Both the position numbers and the translations under genes were made by a program. A stretch of 7,586 bases of DNA. Source: Pseudomonadota bacterium. Its GTDB lineage: Bacteria > Pseudomonadota > Alphaproteobacteria > Rhizobiales > Xanthobacteraceae. The stretch covers positions 1-7,586 of the forward strand of contig CAUJKG010000294.1 of assembly GCA_963205465.1 (NCBI GenBank), written 5' to 3'. Below, piece by piece: positions 1 through 6,267 of the stretch (the stretch's first letter is position 1; the number at the start of each line of letters is the position of its first letter). Under the pieces are notes generated by a model, which ran no database searches, was not told the origin of the DNA, and worked only from the letters and a program-made list of their open reading frames with translations.

Positions 1-446
1 GCATCGATCACGATGTCCTGCGTCGCCGAGGCTGCAGCAACGAGGAGTGCCGCAACAGTCACGTAAAAGATCGATGTTTTCGGGTCGGAGAAACCGAGCA
101 CGACGATCGCCGCGATCAGAAGAAATTGCGACAGCACGAGCCAGCTTCGGCGGCGCCCAAGCCATGCCGTGAGGACAGGCACGTTGAGCGCGTCCACCAG
201 CGGTGCCCAGAAAAACTTGAAGGTGTAGGGCAGGCCGACGAGCGAGAAGAGGCCGATGGTCTTCCGATCGATCCCGCTTTGCGTGAGCCAAGCCTGCAAG
301 GTGCTTGTGACCAGCGCCAGCGGCAGGCCGGCGGAAAAGCCGAGCAGCATCACGACCAAGACGCGTGGGCGCGCATAAACCGCGGCAGCTTGCAGCCAAG
401 TGCCTTTGCTGGATGCCTCGTGCGGCGCGGGCGTGGTTTCGCTCAT
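1..446 (-). CDS. ampG: AmpG-family muropeptide MFS permease, N-terminal part (cut by window edge)
   Basis: This is a major-facilitator inner-membrane transporter. AmpG proteins import GlcNAc-anhydroMurNAc muropeptides from the periplasm for peptidoglycan recycling. Reading starts at ATG 446-444 and runs open to base 1, giving 148 complete residues and a partial codon; family members usually have over 400 residues, so the C-terminal two thirds lie outside. After a soluble N-terminus of about 28 residues come hydrophobic segments near residues 29-54 (including LLGFSAGLPLAL), 64-84 (GLFSLVGLPYTFKFFWAPLVD), 101-119 and 127-141. The loop GRRRSWL at 98-103 sits where MFS carriers have a basic loop between helices 2 and 3, and the end ATQDIVID (141-148) is typical of AmpG proteins. 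rmuC lies 45 bp upstream on the same strand, so co-transcription is likely. No strong Shine-Dalgarno is visible. A related AmpG-like carrier with another substrate cannot be excluded from this fragment. Confidence 0.86.
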   Translation of the reverse strand, partial: MSETTPAPHEASSKGTWLQAAAVYARPRVLVVMLLGFSAGLPLALVTSTLQAWLTQSGIDRKTIGLFSLVGLPYTFKFFWAPLVDALNVPVLTAWLGRRRSWLVLSQFLLIAAIVVLGFSDPKTSIFYVTVAALLVAAASATQDIVID

Positions 447-472
447 GCCCGGCGCTTGTCGCACAGGCCAGG

Positions 473-486
473 CGATTCGGGAATCG
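473..486. repeat. 14-bp inverted repeat between rmuC and ampG
   Basis: The sequence CGATTC GG GAATCG has perfect 6-bp arms around two bases. It lies in the 45-bp gap between the rmuC stop and the ampG start. There is no T-tract, so it is not a convincing intrinsic terminator. It could be a protein-binding palindrome or chance. Confidence 0.35.
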
Positions 487-491
487 AATGG

Positions 492-1703
492 TTACTCGCG
501 GCCGCCAAGCTTGAGCTGGAGCGGAACCGGTTTGCCGGTGTCTTTCGGTACGACTTTTTCGTCGTCCAGTTCGAGCGACTGGATACGCCCGCCCCGCTTC
601 GAGACTTTCTCGGCTGAGATCAGGACCGCACCGACATCATCAGCGGCCTGGGCGAAATGCGTCTGCAGCTTCACGGCGCGATCCCTGAGCCGGACCACAT
701 CTTCGACCAGCTTGCCGACTTCGGATTGAATCTTCTCCGCCTGATCGCGCATCTGCGCGTCGCGCACGATCGCCTGCACGACCTGGATCGCGAGCATCAG
801 GAGCGAGGGTGACACCAGAATGACGCGGGCGCGGAACGCCTTCTGCAGAACGTCATCGCAGACTTCGTGCAGTTCCGCATAAACGGACTCCGAAGGCACG
901 AACATCAGCGCGATATCCTGCGTCTCGCCCTGCACCAGATAGCGCTCGGCAATGTCGTTGACGTGTTTGTTGATGTCCTGCTTCAGCCGCGCAAGTGCGC
1001 CGCGCCGCCCTTCGTCCGTCTGCGCTTCGCGATAGGCGGTGATCGCCTCGAGCGGAAACTTGGCGTCGATCGCAAGCGGCCGCTCGTCGCCCGGCAGGAA
1101 GATCACGCAGTCAGGCCGCTTGCCGTTGGCGAGCGTATGCTGAAACGCATAGGCGTTTTTATGCAGCCCGTCGGCGACGATTGCCTCCATCCGCCCCTGG
1201 CCGAAGGCACCGCGCGCCTGTTTGTTTGCGAGCACGTCTTTGAGCGTCACCATATGGCCGGTGAGTTCCTGCATCCGGCTTTGCGCGGCATCGACGACCG
1301 CAAGGCGTTCATGAAGTTTGGAGAGGCTTTCCGCGGTGGTATGCGCCGCCTTGGTCATGTTCTCCCCGATCCGGTGCGTGACGGCATCCAGCCGCTCATG
1401 CACCGCGCGGGTGAGGTCTTCCTGTTTCTGGCTGACGCCGGAAAAAAGCGATTGCACCGTACCTTTGGTCTCGGCTTGCACGTGCAGGACATGCAGCAGG
1501 CGTTCCTGCAGGTCCTCGATCCGCATCGCGTATTCATCCGCGCGCCGGGTTTGCTCCTGCGATTCCAGCGCGCGGGCGCGGCTCTGCCGACTCTGCGCGA
1601 CAAGAACGCCGATCAGCAAAAGCACGGCGAGGCCGCTGAAAGCCACGACGACCGCGCCCAGCGTGATATCTACGCCATTGATCGAAAAAAGGATTTCACC
1701 CAT
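492..1703 (-). CDS. rmuC: DNA recombination protein RmuC
   Basis: RmuC-family protein, named after an E. coli gene affecting rearrangements at inverted repeats; the family is thought to be nuclease-like and is usually membrane-anchored. The 403-residue product starts with a short extracytoplasmic piece, has one transmembrane helix at about 14-36 (TLGAVVVAFSGLAVLLLIGV), then a charged, probably coiled-coil stretch at about 37-160, and the conserved RmuC domain at about 160-365. Typical elements are ARGAFGQGRMEAIV (163-175), DCVIFLPG (198-205), LAIDAKFPLEA (210-220), ALMFVPSESVYAEL (265-278) and VILVSPSLLMLAIQVV (294-309). The frame is open further upstream (ATG at 1751 and GTG at 1808), but ATG 1703 is preferred because it puts the helix at the normal distance from the N-terminus; the extra upstream residues are not family-like. 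It is divergent from def and precedes ampG. The biochemical role of the family is poorly defined. Confidence 0.93.
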   Translation of the reverse strand: MGEILFSINGVDITLGAVVVAFSGLAVLLLIGVLVAQSRQSRARALESQEQTRRADEYAMRIEDLQERLLHVLHVQAETKGTVQSLFSGVSQKQEDLTRAVHERLDAVTHRIGENMTKAAHTTAESLSKLHERLAVVDAAQSRMQELTGHMVTLKDVLANKQARGAFGQGRMEAIVADGLHKNAYAFQHTLANGKRPDCVIFLPGDERPLAIDAKFPLEAITAYREAQTDEGRRGALARLKQDINKHVNDIAERYLVQGETQDIALMFVPSESVYAELHEVCDDVLQKAFRARVILVSPSLLMLAIQVVQAIVRDAQMRDQAEKIQSEVGKLVEDVVRLRDRAVKLQTHFAQAADDVGAVLISAEKVSKRGGRIQSLELDDEKVVPKDTGKPVPLQLKLGGRE

Positions 1704-1787
1704 GTCGCGGCCGATATTGCGCTGATTCTGTCTGGAACGAAAAGGGAACATCTCATTTGCTGCCTGCGAAGGCAAGAGCAGCCCAAG

Positions 1788-1809
1788 AGTCCCCCATGAG
1801 TCCCCCATG
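1788..1809. repeat. 11-bp tandem direct repeat, two copies
   Basis: GAGTCCCCCAT occurs twice head to tail (1788-1798 and 1799-1809), followed by a partial third unit beginning GAGCCC. It lies upstream of the def promoter candidate and inside the possible rmuC leader. The repeat itself is certain; whether it is a regulator site or a slippage product is unknown. Confidence 0.6.
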
Positions 1810-1822
1810 AGCCCTCAATCCG

Positions 1823-1851
1823 TTGACCCGGTCCGGACGATCACTTATCTC
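1823..1851 (+). promoter_or_regulatory. Candidate promoter for def-fmt-truA
   Basis: TTGACC at 1823-1828 (5 of 6 matches to the -35 consensus) is followed after 17 bp by TATCTC at 1846-1851 (a weak -10 that keeps the TAT start). Transcription starting about 7-8 bp later would begin at or next to the def ATG at 1859, which would make a leaderless mRNA. Only the hexamers are seen; activity is inferred. Confidence 0.4.
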
Positions 1852-1858
1852 GCGGCGC

Positions 1859-2386
1859 ATGATCCGCCCGATTGTTCAACTGCCCGATCCCGTCCTTCGC
1901 AAGATCTCGTCGCCCGTCCAGAAAATCGACGATGAGATCAAGAAGCTGATCGAGGACATGTTCGAGACCATGTACGACGCCCCCGGCGTCGGCCTTGCTG
2001 CCGTGCAGCTCGGCGTGCCGAAGCGCGTCGTCACCATCGATGCCACCCGCGGCGACGAAGAAAAGGTGCCGATGGTCTTCATCAATCCGGAGATCGTTTC
2101 GGCGTCCGACGAGAAGGACAGCAAGGAAGAAGGCTGTCTTTCGATCGCCGAGTTTTACGAGGAAGTGGAGCGGCCCGCGCAGGTGAAGGTTCGCTACATG
2201 GACGAGAAGGGCAAGACCCGGGAGATCGAGGCGGACGGTCTGCTCGCACGCGCGCTCCAGCACGAGATCGATCACCTGAACGGCGTGCTGTTTATCGATC
2301 ACATTTCCAAGCTCAAGCGTGACCGCGTGACCAAGAAATTCACGAAGGCCGCCAAGGCGAACAAGCGCGCGACAGTCGCAGGCTGA
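1859..2386 (+). CDS. def: Peptide deformylase
   Basis: Cytoplasmic metalloenzyme (usually iron) that removes the N-formyl group from nascent polypeptides at the ribosome. The 175-residue product has all three signature motifs: GVGLAAVQ (43-50), EGCLS (91-95, Cys93 a metal ligand) and HEIDH (135-139, two His ligands and catalytic Glu136). Length is normal for a bacterial type-1 enzyme, with a lysine-rich tail. The residue after EGCLSI is Ala97, where Pro is more usual; it is outside the metal site and should not abolish activity. ATG 1859 was chosen because MIRPIVQLPDPVLRK matches the usual N-terminus; the in-frame TTG at 1823 would add 12 residues overlapping the promoter candidate. No Shine-Dalgarno precedes the ATG. 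fmt follows after 24 bp, so the enzymes adding and removing the formyl group are encoded together. Confidence 0.97.
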   Translation: MIRPIVQLPDPVLRKISSPVQKIDDEIKKLIEDMFETMYDAPGVGLAAVQLGVPKRVVTIDATRGDEEKVPMVFINPEIVSASDEKDSKEEGCLSIAEFYEEVERPAQVKVRYMDEKGKTREIEADGLLARALQHEIDHLNGVLFIDHISKLKRDRVTKKFTKAAKANKRATVAG

Positions 2387-2410
2387 TCGCCCGCGCGGAA
2401 AGGAAAGCCT

Positions 2411-3337
2411 TTGCGCGTCGTATTCATGGGCACCCCCGAATTCGCGGTGCCGACGCTTTCCGAGATCGTTGCACGCGGTTACGAGGTCGTGGCCTGCTAC
2501 ACCCGCGAGCCGGCGCAGGCCGGGCGCGGCATGAGCGAGCGCCGCTCGGCGGTGCATGAAGCGGCGGCGAAGTTCGGCATTGCCGTGCATCATCCGAAAT
2601 CGCTGCGGGGTGAGGAAGCGGCCGCGTTCTTTCGCTCGCATGCGGCCGATGTCGCGGTGGTGGTTGCCTATGGGCTGATCCTGCCAAAATCGATTCTTGA
2701 GGCGCCACCGCTCGGCTGTCTCAACTTGCATGCCTCGCTCTTGCCGCGCTGGCGCGGTGCCGCCCCCATTCATCGCGCGATCATGGCCGGAGACAAGGAA
2801 ACCGGCGTGATGGTGATGAAGATGGAGGAGGGGCTCGACACCGGTCCGGTCGGGCTCGCCGAGCGCGTGCCGATTCCCGAAAACGCCACCACCGGCGAGA
2901 TGCACGACAAGCTCATGCTGCTCGGCGCCGATCTGATGGCGCGCGGGCTTGCGGCACTCGCACGCGGCTCGCTTTCGTTCACGCCGCAGGCGGCGGAAGG
3001 CGTCACTTACGCGAATAAGATCGATAAATCCGAATCCAGGATCGACTGGTCGCGCTCCGCGCGAGACGTGCATAATCATATTCGGGGTCTCTCGCCGTTT
3101 CCGGGCGCGTGGTTCGAGACGGAGATCGAGGGCAAGCCCGTCCGCGTGAAGGTGCTCCGTTCCGCGCTTGCGGAAGGAGGTGGCCCGTCAGGGACCTTGC
3201 TCGGCGACGGGCTGAAAGTCGCTACGGGTGACGGTACGATACAGCTTCTTGACGTGCAGCGCGCCGGGGCGAAAGCGATGAGCGCGGAAGAATTTCTGCG
3301 CGGCGCGAAACTTGCCCAAGGCGCGAAGCTCGGCTGA
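2411..3337 (+). CDS. fmt: Methionyl-tRNA formyltransferase
   Basis: Transfers a formyl group from 10-formyltetrahydrofolate to initiator Met-tRNA in the cytoplasm. The 308 residues cover the N-terminal formyltransferase domain (about 1-190) and the C-terminal OB-fold domain (about 205-300), matching the usual length. The catalytic triad expected from E. coli is visible as Asn105 and His107 in GCLNLHASLLPRWRGAAPI (102-120) and Asp143 in GLDTGPV (141-147). The N-terminus MRVVFMGTPEFAVP is diagnostic and fixes the start at TTG 2411, because no ATG or GTG precedes it in a suitable place. A purine-rich AGGAAAG at 2401-2407 provides a good ribosome binding site, with AGGA six bases from the TTG. 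The stop TGA shares its A with the truA ATG. A TTG start may lower expression relative to def, but this is inference. Confidence 0.97.
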   Translation: MRVVFMGTPEFAVPTLSEIVARGYEVVACYTREPAQAGRGMSERRSAVHEAAAKFGIAVHHPKSLRGEEAAAFFRSHAADVAVVVAYGLILPKSILEAPPLGCLNLHASLLPRWRGAAPIHRAIMAGDKETGVMVMKMEEGLDTGPVGLAERVPIPENATTGEMHDKLMLLGADLMARGLAALARGSLSFTPQAAEGVTYANKIDKSESRIDWSRSARDVHNHIRGLSPFPGAWFETEIEGKPVRVKVLRSALAEGGGPSGTLLGDGLKVATGDGTIQLLDVQRAGAKAMSAEEFLRGAKLAQGAKLG

Positions 3338-4080
3338 TGCCCCGCTACAAGCTCACCATCGAATATGACGGCGCGCCCTTTCTCGGCTGGCAGGTGCAGG
3401 AGAACGGCCTGACTGTTGCGGGTGTTCTGGAAGCCGCCGCCGAAAAGCTTGCCGGCGAGCGCGTGCGCGTTCATGGCGCGGGCCGCACCGATACCGGCGT
3501 GCATGCGTTTGCGCAGGTCGCGCATATCGATCTTGCGAAAGAATGGGACGCCGACACGGTGCGCGATGGCATGAACGCGCATCTGCGGCCGCATCCGGTG
3601 GCGGTGCTATTGGCGGAAAAAGCTGCGGAAGATTTCGACGCGCGGTTTTCCGCGGTGAAGCGTCATTATCTCTATCGCATTCTGAACCGCCGCGCTGATC
3701 TCGCGCTCGAGCGCAATCGCGTCTGGCGCGTGGCGCGCCCGCTTGATGAGCGCGCGATGCACGAGGCGGCACAACATCTCGTCGGCAATCATGATTTCAC
3801 GACCTTCCGCGCCGCGGAGTGTCAGGCGAAGTCCCCGGTAAAAACCCTCGACGTGCTGAACGTCACGCGTGCGGGCCAGGAAATCCGGATCGAGGCGAGT
3901 GCGCGCTCGTTCCTGCATCATCAGGTGCGTTCGATCGTCGGCTCGCTGGTGCAGGTCGGCGACGGAAAGTGGACGCCCGCCGACATGAAGCATGCGCTTG
4001 AATCGCGGGATCGCACGGCCTGCGGTCCGGTCGCGCCGCCGGACGGGCTTTATCTGGTGCGCGTGGATTACGCGAAATAA
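3337..4080 (+). CDS. truA: tRNA pseudouridine(38-40) synthase TruA
   Basis: Converts uridines 38-40 in the anticodon stem-loop of many tRNAs to pseudouridine. The 247-residue protein has the TruA layout: N-terminal KLTIEYDGAPFLGWQ (5-19), the catalytic motif GRTDTGVHA (49-57) with nucleophile Asp52, DARFSAVKRHYLYRI (101-115), FTTFRA (154-159) and the C-terminal SARSFLHHQVRSIVGSLVQVG (188-208). Length is normal. The start ATG overlaps the fmt stop by one base, which suggests translational coupling as the third gene of def-fmt-truA. Its last 13 bp also encode the end of dapE on the opposite strand. Confidence 0.97.
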   Translation: MPRYKLTIEYDGAPFLGWQVQENGLTVAGVLEAAAEKLAGERVRVHGAGRTDTGVHAFAQVAHIDLAKEWDADTVRDGMNAHLRPHPVAVLLAEKAAEDFDARFSAVKRHYLYRILNRRADLALERNRVWRVARPLDERAMHEAAQHLVGNHDFTTFRAAECQAKSPVKTLDVLNVTRAGQEIRIEASARSFLHHQVRSIVGSLVQVGDGKWTPADMKHALESRDRTACGPVAPPDGLYLVRVDYAK

Positions 4081-5213
4081 CGCTCGAGCACGCGCTGGTA
4101 GATGCGCGAGAGCGCTTCGAGGTCGGCGAGAGGCACGCGTTCGTCGATCTTATGCATGGTCTGCCCGACGAGACCGAATTCAACGACCGGGCAATAATCC
4201 TTGATGAAGCGCGCGTCCGAAGTGCCGCCGGTGGTTGAAAGTTTCGGCGTTTTGCTGGTGATCTCCGCGATTGCTTCGCTGAGCAGATCTACAAACGGCC
4301 CTTTCTGTGTGAGGAAGCAGTCGCTCGAAGGTTCCCAGTCGATCTGGAAATGCACGTTGTCGCTGACCGCTTTCATCACGCGTGCGAGCAGGAGCTCGCG
4401 CAGGCTTTCCGCCGTATGCAGGTCGTTGAAGCGAATGTTGAATTGCGCGCGCACTTCCGCAGGGATCACGTTGAACGTATGCGTGCTGGAATCAAACCCG
4501 GTCACTTCGAGGTTCGACGCGTCGAAATCCGCAGTCCCCGTATCGAGTGGTTCGCTGATGAGCGCGGTCACCGCTCGGAGCAGGTTGGAAACCGGGTTGT
4601 CGGCCAGATGCGGGTAAGCGACGTGGCCCTGCTGTCCATAGATGATCAGCGTGCCGGACTGCGAGCCGCGCCGTCCGATCTTCACCATGTCGCCGAGCGT
4701 TGCGGTATTGGTTGGCTCGCCGACGATGCAGTGATCGAACCGCTCGCCGCGTTCCTTGGCCCAGTGCAGGAGCTTCCGTGTGCCGTTGACGGCCGGGCCT
4801 TCCTCGTCGCCGGTAATCAGAAAAGAAATCGTGCCGCGCTTCGGCTTGCCGAAACGGATTGCGGCGGCGGCAAAAGCGGCGATTGCGCCTTTCATGTCGC
4901 AGGCGCCGCGTCCGAACAGTTCGTCGCCGGCGATTTCTCCCGAGAAGGGCGGGTGCGCCCAGCTGGCGGGATCGCCCGGTGGCACGACATCGGTGTGTCC
5001 CGCGAAGGTGAAATGCGGTGCGCCGCTGCCGATCTTCGCGAAGAGATTGTCGATGTCCGGCGTGTTGGCGTCGGAGAACGGCACGCGATGCACTTCGTAG
5101 CCCGCGTCCCGCAGGATCTTGCCGAGCGCATCGAGCGCGCCACCTTCGGCCGGCGTCACCGAAGGACAGCGGATCAGGGCCTGGGCGATTGCGACGGCAT
5201 TCAACGCGGACAT
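4068..5213 (-). CDS. dapE: Succinyl-diaminopimelate desuccinylase
   Basis: Zinc amidohydrolase of the M20 family that cleaves N-succinyl-LL-diaminopimelate to succinate and LL-diaminopimelate, for lysine and peptidoglycan. The 381-residue product has every expected metal-site residue: His73 and Asp75 (AGHTDVVPPG), Asp106 (GRGACDMKG), the Glu137-Glu138 pair (GDEEGPAVNG), Glu166 (VGEPT) and His354 (GQTMHKIDE). The dimerisation domain insert is about 180-293, with the conserved GQQGHVAYPHLADNP (193-207); His197 is the family's oxyanion-hole candidate. STTGGTSDARF (326-336) is also typical of DapE. ATG 5213 is preferred over the GTG codon directly before it (5216). It starts 26 bp after the stop of the DUF805 gene at 5240-5668, so co-transcription is likely. 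Its tail overlaps truA by 13 bp. Confidence 0.97.
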   Translation of the reverse strand: MSALNAVAIAQALIRCPSVTPAEGGALDALGKILRDAGYEVHRVPFSDANTPDIDNLFAKIGSGAPHFTFAGHTDVVPPGDPASWAHPPFSGEIAGDELFGRGACDMKGAIAAFAAAAIRFGKPKRGTISFLITGDEEGPAVNGTRKLLHWAKERGERFDHCIVGEPTNTATLGDMVKIGRRGSQSGTLIIYGQQGHVAYPHLADNPVSNLLRAVTALISEPLDTGTADFDASNLEVTGFDSSTHTFNVIPAEVRAQFNIRFNDLHTAESLRELLLARVMKAVSDNVHFQIDWEPSSDCFLTQKGPFVDLLSEAIAEITSKTPKLSTTGGTSDARFIKDYCPVVEFGLVGQTMHKIDERVPLADLEALSRIYQRVLERYFA

Positions 5214-5239
5214 CACTCTACTCTGTTTCGGGCGCGATC

Positions 5240-5668
5240 TTATTGCTGGCGCGGATCCGGGCCGTATTTGTTAGGGCCCTTCGTGCCGGGAATGAGGCCC
5301 CAGTCGATGAAGGCGTAGATCGCGAAAATGAGGAACAGTACCGAAACCGTAGTGAAGACGCCGGTTGGCTGACCGTTCGCCGCTTCGTGAACACCTGCGA
5401 TCTGCATGAAGGTCGTCGCCAGCAGAATGAGGAAGAACAGCGCGACCAGCCAGGTCGGTCGGTTGCGGTCATGCGCGCGCTTCACCGCGAGCGCGAAGCT
5501 CGGCCACATGAAGATGAGACCGACAATCATCATCACCTGCATATTCGAGGCAAGATAGACGCCGATCTGTACGGCGATCGAAACCGCGAAAAGCAAGAGT
5601 GCGGCGAGCCAGTAGGGTTTGCGGTTGATGCGGCCGTCGAGGCTCGTAAACAAATAAGCGAAATTCAT
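5240..5668 (-). CDS. DUF805 membrane protein, copy proximal to dapE
   Basis: Small integral membrane protein of the DUF805 family; function unknown. The 142 residues begin MNFAYLFTSLDGRINRKPYW (1-20), a typical DUF805 opening, followed by about four hydrophobic segments (about 20-40, 44-62, 72-91 and 106-127). Other hallmarks are FALAVKRAHDRNR (58-70) in a cytoplasmic-type basic loop and the end GTKGPNKYGPDP (128-139). The start at ATG 5668 fits the family N-terminus; GAGGG overlapping the upstream TGA stop gives a ribosome binding site 4 bases away. The paralogue upstream ends 7 bp before this start, and dapE begins 26 bp after its stop, so the three genes look like one transcription unit. 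No catalytic residues are evident. Confidence 0.92.
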   Translation of the reverse strand: MNFAYLFTSLDGRINRKPYWLAALLLFAVSIAVQIGVYLASNMQVMMIVGLIFMWPSFALAVKRAHDRNRPTWLVALFFLILLATTFMQIAGVHEAANGQPTGVFTTVSVLFLIFAIYAFIDWGLIPGTKGPNKYGPDPRQQ

Positions 5669-5675
5669 GGGACCC

Positions 5676-6128
5676 TCAGGTTCGGGCGGGTTGCGCGGCT
5701 TCCAGCGGATCGGGGCCGTATTTATTCGGCCCGACCGTCCCGCGGCGTAACCCAAGTTGAACGAAGAGGAAAATCACATAACCGAGAAAGACCAGCGATG
5801 CGATCACGGCAAGCGGCTGCTGCTCGTTCGCCACGCCGGTCATCATCTTGGTCTGGCTTGCGGTCAGGTTGGTCACGACCGCGACCAGCGCGAAATAAGC
5901 CGCGACGAAGAGGTAATGCATGTTGTGGTCCTGCGCCCGCTTCACCGAGAGCGCAAAACCGCACCAGAGGAACGCGAGGTTCGCGATCGCGCCGGCCGTG
6001 CCGCCGCCGAAAAAGGTGATGAGTGCAATCACCGGCACGCCGATCACCGTGATGAGGATGATGCCGAGCCAGTAGGCGCGGCGGCCGATCCGGCCTTCCA
6101 CGCTGGTGAAGAGGTAGAGAGGATTCAT
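5676..6128 (-). CDS. DUF805 membrane protein, copy proximal to dapD
   Basis: Second DUF805-family membrane protein, 150 residues, function unknown. It opens MNPLYLFTSVEGRIGRRAYW (1-20), has hydrophobic segments at about 18-40, 46-62, 72-89 and 106-127, the loop FALSVKRAQDHNM (58-70), and GTVGPNKYGPDP (130-141) before a 9-residue tail. It matches its downstream neighbour in length, in the N-terminal YLFTS..GRI.R..YWL pattern, in FAL.VKRA.D.N and in the C-terminal GT.GPNKYGPDP, but diverges in the membrane segments; this points to an old tandem duplication. ATG 6128 was chosen because it fits the family start; the longer open frame upstream is arginine/proline-rich and unlike the family. dapD ends 139 bp upstream, so this gene may have its own promoter or be read from dapD. 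Confidence 0.92.
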   Translation of the reverse strand: MNPLYLFTSVEGRIGRRAYWLGIILITVIGVPVIALITFFGGGTAGAIANLAFLWCGFALSVKRAQDHNMHYLFVAAYFALVAVVTNLTASQTKMMTGVANEQQPLAVIASLVFLGYVIFLFVQLGLRRGTVGPNKYGPDPLEAAQPART

Positions 6129-6267
6129 CGAGCACGCGCCCCGCAAACTGATCTTTGCCACGCTATCAGGATTATGGCGGCGCGGCAGCCTTGCTTTTGC
6201 GCCGTGCCCGAAAGCCCGGGGCGTCCGGACCACCCGCGTTTCCCGCGGAGGCTCGGAGCGCAAGGCT
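6129..6267 (-). other. 139-bp spacer between dapD and DUF805, with inverted repeats
   Basis: The spacer holds a perfect 8-bp inverted repeat, AGCCTTGC (6187-6194) and GCAAGGCT (6260-6267), whose right arm lies directly after the dapD stop. Inside it are two smaller hairpins: CCCG/CGGG (6207-6210 with 6217-6220) and CCGCG/CGCGG (6234-6238 with 6244-6248). No U-tract follows on the minus strand, so this is not a textbook terminator. It may partly separate dapD expression from the genes that follow or protect mRNA ends. No promoter with two good boxes is visible. Confidence 0.45.

Larger units (their letters stand above)
1704..1858. promoter_or_regulatory. Divergent intergenic region between rmuC and def
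   Basis: This 155-bp gap must hold promoters for both rmuC (leftward) and def-fmt-truA (rightward). A rightward promoter candidate can be seen at 1823-1851. No clear leftward promoter is recognisable. The gap also has a small perfect hairpin, TGCCT GCGA AGGCA (1761-1774), and an 11-bp tandem duplication at 1788-1809. If rmuC starts further upstream than annotated, part of the gap would be coding. Confidence 0.6.

Noticed and set aside
867..1799. 310-residue open frame on the plus strand
   Set aside because: It lies opposite rmuC, is rich in His, Arg and Ala, and is a typical antisense shadow of a GC-rich gene.
1841..3079. 412-residue open frame on the minus strand
   Set aside because: It spans the antisense of def, the intergenic gap and most of fmt; both sense genes have complete catalytic motifs.
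4350..5318. 322-residue open frame on the plus strand
   Set aside because: It is antisense to dapE, which has all metal ligands, and continues into the DUF805 gene.
5018..6019. 333-residue plus-strand frame across both DUF805 genes
   Set aside because: Arginine-rich antisense product; the minus-strand frames carry DUF805 motifs and hydrophobic segments.
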